Origin: a virus
DNA: 24,446 nucleotides
Virus record (IMG/VR): IMGVR_UViG_3300031521_000344
Span: 1 to 24,446 of that record
Reading direction: 5' to 3' (one strand)
Shown: one piece after another, positions 17,823 to 24,446 of the stretch
Layout: each line of letters begins with the position of its first letter
Numbering within the stretch: position 1 is the stretch's first letter
Position numbers and translations under genes: made by a program
Notes under the pieces: generated by a model
Database searches by the model: none
Seen by the model: only the letters and a program-made list of their open reading frames with translations
Told to the model about the DNA's origin: nothing

Positions 17823-19835
17823 ATGCAAGACCAACCAAAAACAACAACGTATGACAAACTAGTAGGTGAGTTCGTTGGTGAAACAAGAAGCCAACTTGCT
17901 ACCTTAACAGGTGAAATTGCTCTCAGAAATAAGGTCGTCCAATCGAATGACTCCTACGTGTATGGTGATTTACTAGCTCGTAGTCTCAAAGTAGCTGTTG
18001 GGCACGACTTTACCCCCGTCAACTGGCTTCGTAGGGTTGCTGAAATCCACCGCACACAGACAATGGGTGATGGCTTCTCGATTGTCTCCTCATATCAGGG
18101 TGTTGACTCTAACTCACAAGACCCCCAACAGGCACAACAACTCCAGTTAGTCAATCAGAAGAAGAAATCCTACGCAGAAGTAAGGAATAAACTCTACCAA
18201 GCTATTATTAGAGATAATGGTGGGGAATCTTTATGGGCGCGAATGGTTGAAAATGCCTCAGTTGTTGGTGATTCCATCCTCAAAGCATGGTACGACGAGA
18301 CATCAGGTAAGTACAAACTCGATATGATTGAAGCTATTGAGCACTTTTACGTTGTGTGGAACCGAAATAACTTCCGCGAGTGGGATTTCTGCTCCTATGT
18401 TTACCAGATTTCCAAACAACAGGCTGTCTCACAGTTTGGCGTACCTAAAGATGTCGCTACAAGCCCACTCGGACACCCACTTGCTGTTCTTTCAAGTGCA
18501 AACACTGTTGAATACATCTCAACACAGCCAATGGTCACAGTTATGGAGTGCACGGGCAGAATACAAGGTTGGACAACCCTTAATGGGAAGTTACAACGCT
18601 GTGCAGTTGGCTCTGAAACGAATGTCAACGTCGTTATTGTTGGGGATAAGGTCTACCAGATTATAGATGACCCTAAGTATATTCCACGGTATTATATCTT
18701 CCCTAATAAACTGATGCGCCGCCGCCCATGGGGGCTGCCTGATATTACTGAGAGTGCTATCGTTATCAATCAGACATACATTGAAACACTGTCAGACTGG
18801 CGAACTGTTGCTGCTAAGGTCAACTTCCCGAAGTACAAAGCCTTTGGCTTCGGTTTAGATGTCCAATTACCGAAACCAAAATCGCGCACTGTTGAAATGA
18901 TACCGTTGGGTGAAGGACAGGACATTCAGCCTATCCAAAACCCGAACTCCGAAGCAGGGTCAGAGATAGATTTCGCCCGCCAGATTGCGGAACTGAAAGA
19001 AGCATTTGTACGCGAAACTGGCATATCGATGCAGTTGTTTGACATGCCCGACAGTCCAGCAGTCAATTCCCGCCAGACAGGTATGATTGCAATGCAGTCT
19101 ATCTCTGACCAAGTAGAAGCTCGCCGACAACTCTGGGCACCAATTGTATCAAAGGTATTTGAAGAAGCATTAGAAACACTCGCCCTCTGGGACGATGATA
19201 TTAAAGAGGTTATAGATGGTGATGATGACTACTACACAAAGGTGGACTGGCCACCATCAATGCGAAAAGACGACCCAAGCTACGTTACAATGGTCTTAAA
19301 CCAAACCATGCTCGGCTACCAGTCAATCCAAACAACCCTTGAACGACTGGGTGTTAATGCCAAAGAGGAACTTGACCGTCTATCCGATGAAATGAATACG
19401 CCAATCACGGCTGCTATCCATGGTAAGTTACTTGGTCTTATGGCTGAACTTAAAATTGCTGGTCCTCCATCAAATACACCGCCGAAAGTCAACATCAACC
19501 TTCGTGGCGACCTCAACCCGAATGAAGTGGGCGATATTGCCGCTGAGAGAGGAATTGTTACCCAAAATTCACCATTCCCTGATATTCTCGGCCCACAGGG
19601 TAACTCAGGTCAGACCGCTAACGACAATGTTATTAATGGTGACCTAATCAGTGGAAATAAAGATACCAAACGAGCAAATTATAAGAATGCTCAGGGTCAA
19701 CCAGTTCAACCACTTACTCCCGCAACAGGTAATCAGCCAGGCGCACAGATGATGTCAGCCCCAGGTTCAGGCGCAACGGCAAACTCTCCTCAAGGAAACA
19801 TAGACCAACAAGCGCAAAGACAAGGAGCTAAGTAA
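17823..19835 (+). CDS. Portal protein, 670 aa
   Basis: The order after TerL and the overall layout fit a portal: an alpha/beta body, a crown/clip-like middle with many aromatic and charged residues (YIPRYYIFPNKLMRRRPWGL, then a helix-rich stretch AELKEAFVRETGISMQLFDM), and a long Gln/Asn/Pro-rich C-terminal tail (from about residue 550) probably disordered. It forms the dodecameric ring through which DNA enters and leaves. The length is nearer to P22-type (725) than to T7-type (536) portals. I recognise it by context and composition rather than a short motif. Confidence 0.85.
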   Translation: MQDQPKTTTYDKLVGEFVGETRSQLATLTGEIALRNKVVQSNDSYVYGDLLARSLKVAVGHDFTPVNWLRRVAEIHRTQTMGDGFSIVSSYQGVDSNSQDPQQAQQLQLVNQKKKSYAEVRNKLYQAIIRDNGGESLWARMVENASVVGDSILKAWYDETSGKYKLDMIEAIEHFYVVWNRNNFREWDFCSYVYQISKQQAVSQFGVPKDVATSPLGHPLAVLSSANTVEYISTQPMVTVMECTGRIQGWTTLNGKLQRCAVGSETNVNVVIVGDKVYQIIDDPKYIPRYYIFPNKLMRRRPWGLPDITESAIVINQTYIETLSDWRTVAAKVNFPKYKAFGFGLDVQLPKPKSRTVEMIPLGEGQDIQPIQNPNSEAGSEIDFARQIAELKEAFVRETGISMQLFDMPDSPAVNSRQTGMIAMQSISDQVEARRQLWAPIVSKVFEEALETLALWDDDIKEVIDGDDDYYTKVDWPPSMRKDDPSYVTMVLNQTMLGYQSIQTTLERLGVNAKEELDRLSDEMNTPITAAIHGKLLGLMAELKIAGPPSNTPPKVNINLRGDLNPNEVGDIAAERGIVTQNSPFPDILGPQGNSGQTANDNVINGDLISGNKDTKRANYKNAQGQPVQPLTPATGNQPGAQMMSAPGSGATANSPQGNIDQQAQRQGAK

Positions 19836-21674
19836 ATGGCTCTCAGTAAAAGCCTCAGCCTAGCTCGACTAGGTAATACAGGCGTATCTAGTTTAATTAA
19901 AAGTTCTTCCACAATAAAGAACCAACTAAACACCTATAACGATACGGTTCAACGAATTGCATTTGAGAACAATCCAAGTGATGATAATTTAAATACCTAC
20001 CTGACCTATCTTGATGGGCGTGTATCTAATCTTGAGACAACAGGAAGTATTGCTGACGCAACAAAGGCACTTGATATGCGCCAGACAATGACCTCAGCAG
20101 TCGCAAAGAACACTAGTTTTCAGATACAGAACCAATCTATCCAAGTCATTACAGGGAATGCTACCTCACAAGACAAACTAGACTTCATTCAGAGTGCCTA
20201 CCAACGAGCAGTTGGCATTGGGGATATTACCCTTGCCCAAAGTCTTATGTCACAGGGATACAGTCTCAGTCAGCAAATCCAGTACGACCAACAAGTCGCT
20301 GCACAGAATGCCGTCACCGTGAATAATGCGAATGAGACTGCCATTAAAAAGGGGTATTCAGATGCCCTCTCAGCCGTTCAATCTGGTTTAACAGATGTCT
20401 TCACCCAACTAAAAAATGGTGGTGAGGCAAATATCAATAGTACCCTTAAGACGTTCACTAAAGAGTTCGGTGGTATCTATAAACAACTGACGGGTGAAGA
20501 TTTACCAAAAGGCTCTGAACTTACGATGGGCAGCCTAACTCAGGCATATTTTAATCTGGGATATCAGTACAACCTAAAGGCTGCGGCTGCGCTTGCTCCC
20601 TATGATGCCTCAGCCGCACAAACATATACTCAAGCCGCACAAGACATGGCAAGTGGTAAGGCTACTGTTAGCGTTCCTGGTATTGGGTCAGTTAATTATA
20701 CCCAAGCTAGCCAATGGGCTGCTTCACCAAACCTCTACCGTGTTACAACTGATGTTAATGGGCAGAGCTCACTTGCTGAGAATGCGGTCACACACTACAC
20801 GATGGTTAATGGACAAGTCATACCTGTCAGCAATGGAAATGCGGGCACAGCCTATGGAGATTTAAATAGTAAAGACCCAGGGACTATAAAGAAGATAAAC
20901 GATACGCTCAAAGGGTTAGGTATAACTAATCTAACAGGTAGTGGTGATAATCTTAAAGTCCAACTAACCAATCAAGCAATTCAAAAACTCCATCTTGATA
21001 AAACAGACCTAAAGAGTGGCGACCAACTGACCCTAGTCCCTCAGGCAAACGGTGGGATACAGTTCACAAAGAACGGAAAGATATTCACCCTTGCACTTGA
21101 TTCGCGTAGCCTTGTCGGTGTCTCACAGACAGACTTGTCAGGTAAACAGACATTTGTTGGCGGACAGTACGGCTTTAACCAAGGGGCAAATACACTCATT
21201 CAAAAAGGTACTACCCAACAGATGCAGCAAAATGCTCTCACAGTGATTAAGCAACAAGCAGAACAAGCCCAAGCCCAGCGCACACAACAGATGGCTACCA
21301 TTGCAGGAACAGGTACTACCCCTGCCGCACAGTCAGTGGCTTCGGCTACACAGTCAGGACCAACCATGTCTCGACGCGCAGATGGGGGCTATAACTTCAC
21401 CTATAATGGTCAAGCAGTCTCAGCAGCAAAATATGCACAGGTAACCAACACGCCATTTAGAAACTTGCTCTCAACAATGGCAACCAATGGAGATACAGGG
21501 GCTAAGACAGTCCTCGGCTTTGTTGGTAATGACTTCAAGTACGACACAGGCAAAGTTGCTTCCTACACGAATGCAGGGACCTATAACGCCCTCACCTGGG
21601 GTTCAGGTGTACCAACAGATACAGGACTAGCACCAGCTTCACTTCTCGGTAATGGGTCACAACTTAAATTCTAG
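19836..21674 (+). CDS. Virion-associated protein, 612 aa, Gln/Ala-rich
   Basis: Starts right after the portal stop with AAGGAG upstream. The N-terminal half is helical with Gln-rich coiled-coil character (SQGYSLSQQIQYDQQVAAQN), the middle is Gly/Asn/Thr-rich, and helix KQQAEQAQAQRTQQM lies near residue 480. No enzymatic motif. In podovirus-like genomes genes of this size behind the portal encode inner-core or ejection proteins; scaffolding or head-tail roles remain possible. There is no major capsid gene between it and the portal. Confidence 0.7.
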   Translation: MALSKSLSLARLGNTGVSSLIKSSSTIKNQLNTYNDTVQRIAFENNPSDDNLNTYLTYLDGRVSNLETTGSIADATKALDMRQTMTSAVAKNTSFQIQNQSIQVITGNATSQDKLDFIQSAYQRAVGIGDITLAQSLMSQGYSLSQQIQYDQQVAAQNAVTVNNANETAIKKGYSDALSAVQSGLTDVFTQLKNGGEANINSTLKTFTKEFGGIYKQLTGEDLPKGSELTMGSLTQAYFNLGYQYNLKAAAALAPYDASAAQTYTQAAQDMASGKATVSVPGIGSVNYTQASQWAASPNLYRVTTDVNGQSSLAENAVTHYTMVNGQVIPVSNGNAGTAYGDLNSKDPGTIKKINDTLKGLGITNLTGSGDNLKVQLTNQAIQKLHLDKTDLKSGDQLTLVPQANGGIQFTKNGKIFTLALDSRSLVGVSQTDLSGKQTFVGGQYGFNQGANTLIQKGTTQQMQQNALTVIKQQAEQAQAQRTQQMATIAGTGTTPAAQSVASATQSGPTMSRRADGGYNFTYNGQAVSAAKYAQVTNTPFRNLLSTMATNGDTGAKTVLGFVGNDFKYDTGKVASYTNAGTYNALTWGSGVPTDTGLAPASLLGNGSQLKF

Positions 21675-21682
21675 GAGAAGCA

Positions 21683-24446
21683 ATGCCCCCAACACTACAG
21701 GAAGCCACACAAAAATTTCAGAATGGTGGAGCACAAGCCCAGCTTAGTGCTGATTTCAATAAACTCTCTCCTGGCATATCAACTATTTCAGGTCCCTCAA
21801 CTGGTGCAAACTATGCAGCAACAAGTACCTACGATAACCGAAGCAACATGGGGAAGTTTGTTGGCTTTCTCGGAGACTTAGGTAAACAGACAGGTCATCT
21901 TGCAGGAGCAGCGGGTAAATGGCTTGGCACACAACTTGAAAACATGGTAACGGCTCCTGTTAAGTTCGGTTCAGCCATTGGGCATGGATTACTCGATAAT
22001 ATGGACTTAACCACCATATCAGCTCAATCCAAGCAACTCGACGCACAGATGCAGACGCTCCAACAGAACTTCAAGGATGGTAAGATAAACCACACTTCCT
22101 ACGTTCAGGCTATGAAAACACTCAGTCAGAGTTATGATAGCCTCGTTAAAGAGAACAAACTCACTCAAAATAGGATAGACCTCAACAAACAACAGGCCAT
22201 TCAATCGGGTATAGATGTGGCGGCTGACCTTGTAACTATCCTAACGGCAGGGTTTGGCAAGGCAGTTTCAACGGGAGTGAATATCACAGGTGGAAAACTT
22301 GCACTTGAACCACAGGCTGCTAAGACTGCGAGTGAATGGATAGCGTCTAAAGTGGCTGCCCCTATCCTAGAACCGATGTCAGGAACAATCAGTAAACTTG
22401 CCGACAACTCACAACTCTTTAACATGCTAGATAAAGGTGTGCAGAACATTTTGCAGAAGTCTACCGCAGAAGTAGTTGCTAACGCTGGTGCAGATATGAC
22501 CGCAGGACAGATTGCCCGCGCAACGGCTGTCAACGTTGCATTTAAATACCCGATGACTTTCAGCTTCTACTCACCAATGGCAACAGAGATGTACCACCAA
22601 CTAGATGATAAGAAGTACGGTGATGCCATCAGAACGGCTGCTTTTAACGCTGCACTCCTACTCTCAGGTGGGCCGATTGGCTACGCCTTTAAGTATGGGG
22701 GGAAAGCTCTCACAGGGCTATCTGAAAAGACTTTTGGGCAGACATCATTCTGGGATAATTTGAGCACATTTTATGGCGATGGGAATGCTGCGGGATTTGC
22801 CAATGCAATTAGAGAATACGCAGGAACACTGAAAGAAGCTGACCGCATCGCTTTTATCAAAGACCTCTCAGCCGTTGAAAAGACAAACATTGCTGCAATG
22901 GGTGGAGATATTGGTGGTGCTGCATACCGCGTCGCAAAGGGTATGCAAGGTCAGTATGCCTTTGACCTCACTGAAGTCTCACACGCTGATGCCCTGCAAG
23001 ACATGGTAAAGTTCGCAAAGAGTTTCAGGGTAGGCTCACAAGCTGCTGAAAAGGCAGGAATTGGACCGATTGCTATTGGACGACTAGATGGGCGTGATAA
23101 GGGTGCTATTATGACGGCTATATCGATGGGTGATGGTGTTGATGGACGTTTGAAAGCATGGGAACAGTGGAAAGTTGAAAACCCCAATACTGCTGCGGCG
23201 AACAATGCAAACTTTGATAAACAAATCACTGAACTTATTAAATCCCCGACTCATGAGGGACTGGGTGAACTTTCGACAGCTATTATGAGTATCAAGGCTG
23301 CTACGAAGATTGACGGCTTACCACAGGCAGTAGTAGACTCTCTTGCAAAAGATGGCTATGTCCCTATCCGACCACGTAATCTTGAGGCTCCATTTAAAGA
23401 GGGCGCAGACCAACTCGCTACAAAATTTAATGGAAAAGATAACTTCTTTATTAAGTCCGTTCAGCCGCTCCCTGTACTTGGGTCAATTGGCTCACTATTC
23501 ACTCATATGGGTCTATCTCCAAACTCATCACAGAATCTATCTTACCAGCTATTCAATGATAACCTCTCAAAAACCCTTGCAGAATCAAAGGCATTTACAA
23601 GTGTTGTCGGTGAAACGACTGAACAAAGTACTGATATAATGCTCAAGACGCTTAGTGACTTCGCTAAAGGCAAGAAGATACCAATTAAAGACTTACGCCA
23701 GCTCACGAAAAAAGACATCGTAAAAGCTCTCGGAGTATCCGAGGAGGGAGCGGTGAGTATCCAACATGCTATCATCGACGCACATTTGAAAGTACCACTT
23801 CTTGTGAGGGGTATGGGTGATAAAGCAGTTGACCTATCATATAAACTGCCAGGCATGTCACCTATTATTAGACAGTACTCAAAGCTTCAAGGTGCGCTCA
23901 GGTTCTCCTACAACCCGTTCTTCCAGTATCTACGAGTAATCCCTAAAACTGAAATTCTCGCTCAAGCAGAGGGTGGTGGTGCGATTGCTTCAATCTTTAC
24001 AGGTCGAACAGGACAGATTAAAGATATCCGTGCAGCACTTCATGAGGGGGGTTTCTTGAATGAAACAGGACATCTTGGTACTGTTGTATCTGGTGAAGCT
24101 GAGGCATCATTTGGTACTGTAGGGAGAAACATCAATAAGAAACTCCTCAAGGGTCAGGAAATTAGCGTAGCTGGGCTGATTGATGCTCAGGCACAGCGAA
24201 TGGGTATGACATGGCAAGATTACCTCAAAACCAATCAACAGGCAGCAAGAGACACTATTCAGATGATTGTTGAGTATGATAGGAATGCAAACTTCTTGAA
24301 CTCCCCACTCGCCCGCACGCTTAATGTGGCAATCTTTCCATTTAGGTTTGATACGAAAGTTGTCTCTATCATTGGTAAAAACCTCGCCCAATCGAGCCTT
24401 GCTACACAGGTAGGCGTTATCAACGGAATGATGAAAGCCCATGACT
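21683..24446 (+). CDS. Very large virion protein, partial (more than 921 residues)
   Basis: Starts at ATG 21683 with AGGAGA upstream and stays open to the window edge. The N-terminal 120 residues have amphipathic or hydrophobic segments (KFVGFLGDLGKQTGHLAGAA) and a coiled coil (KQLDAQMQTLQQNFKDGKIN); further on lie AAFNAALLLSGGPIGYAF and YNPFFQYLRVIPKTE. Length and composition fit an internal virion/ejection protein or a tape-measure-like protein. There is no visible peptidase or polymerase motif in the part present; the rest lies downstream. Confidence 0.75.
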   Translation, partial: MPPTLQEATQKFQNGGAQAQLSADFNKLSPGISTISGPSTGANYAATSTYDNRSNMGKFVGFLGDLGKQTGHLAGAAGKWLGTQLENMVTAPVKFGSAIGHGLLDNMDLTTISAQSKQLDAQMQTLQQNFKDGKINHTSYVQAMKTLSQSYDSLVKENKLTQNRIDLNKQQAIQSGIDVAADLVTILTAGFGKAVSTGVNITGGKLALEPQAAKTASEWIASKVAAPILEPMSGTISKLADNSQLFNMLDKGVQNILQKSTAEVVANAGADMTAGQIARATAVNVAFKYPMTFSFYSPMATEMYHQLDDKKYGDAIRTAAFNAALLLSGGPIGYAFKYGGKALTGLSEKTFGQTSFWDNLSTFYGDGNAAGFANAIREYAGTLKEADRIAFIKDLSAVEKTNIAAMGGDIGGAAYRVAKGMQGQYAFDLTEVSHADALQDMVKFAKSFRVGSQAAEKAGIGPIAIGRLDGRDKGAIMTAISMGDGVDGRLKAWEQWKVENPNTAAANNANFDKQITELIKSPTHEGLGELSTAIMSIKAATKIDGLPQAVVDSLAKDGYVPIRPRNLEAPFKEGADQLATKFNGKDNFFIKSVQPLPVLGSIGSLFTHMGLSPNSSQNLSYQLFNDNLSKTLAESKAFTSVVGETTEQSTDIMLKTLSDFAKGKKIPIKDLRQLTKKDIVKALGVSEEGAVSIQHAIIDAHLKVPLLVRGMGDKAVDLSYKLPGMSPIIRQYSKLQGALRFSYNPFFQYLRVIPKTEILAQAEGGGAIASIFTGRTGQIKDIRAALHEGGFLNETGHLGTVVSGEAEASFGTVGRNINKKLLKGQEISVAGLIDAQAQRMGMTWQDYLKTNQQAARDTIQMIVEYDRNANFLNSPLARTLNVAIFPFRFDTKVVSIIGKNLAQSSLATQVGVINGMMKAHD

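Noticed and set aside
1-24446. TGA recoded as glycine (alternative code of some Patescibacteria)
   Set aside because: Many genes end in TGA in ATGA or TGATG overlaps and reading through gives no longer sensible proteins.

Overview
The window is a stretch of a tailed double-stranded DNA phage (or a prophage of one). The evidence is a run of TerS-like, TerL, portal and two very large virion genes on the right, and on the left a long leftward block of small, tightly overlapping genes that includes a NinG-type recombination nuclease, a PD-(D/E)XK nuclease, a gp2.5/DUF2815-like ssDNA-binding protein and a YopX-family protein. Shine-Dalgarno sites are of the AGGAG type. TGA is an ordinary stop, used in many ATGA overlaps, so this is not a TGA-recoded genome. 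The host cannot be fixed from sequence alone; the lysozyme-like domain has a flavour I associate with Patescibacteria/Saccharibacteria elements, but that is a weak inference.

Layout. (1) 1-1666, rightward: the end of a transcription unit with a partial gene, two unknown genes and a DEDDy exonuclease carrying a zinc ribbon. (2) 1663-9816, leftward: about 30 genes, many of 20-60 codons and mostly start/stop coupled. They hold the DNA-metabolism genes (5.9-8.9 kb) and many Cys-pair microproteins. Leftward promoters are visible near 9.87, 5.89, 4.86 and 1.83 kb. (3) 9817-10800: an almost gene-free kilobase with at least four leftward intrinsic terminators, a leftward promoter at 10.37 kb, two candidate small RNAs and a bidirectional terminator at 10.75 kb that closes the next leftward unit. 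(4) 10809-13685, leftward: membrane and lysis-type genes, a glycine-rich repeat protein and small unknowns. (5) 13.7-14.95 kb: a 1.2 kb non-coding hub between divergent arms, full of inverted repeats, iteron-like CGCACACA copies, a second recurring motif (TAACAGRGGT) and a 44-bp direct repeat next to the rightward promoter. (6) 14958-24446, rightward: an apparently leaderless RHH-like gene, an NTP-pyrophosphohydrolase-like gene, a tiny ORF, TerS-like, TerL, portal, a 612-residue virion protein and a virion protein of more than 920 residues that runs off the window.

How it fits together. The leftward arm looks like the replication, recombination and host-interaction side, and the rightward arm the packaging and virion side, switched from the 13.7-14.95 kb hub. 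The word GTGTGCG/CGCACAC is strikingly common (about 20 exact copies by eye, against about 3 expected). It sits in the spacers of several leftward promoters, forms the arms of several long inverted repeats, and makes a same-orientation array in the hub. This is the most interesting unexplained signal in the window.
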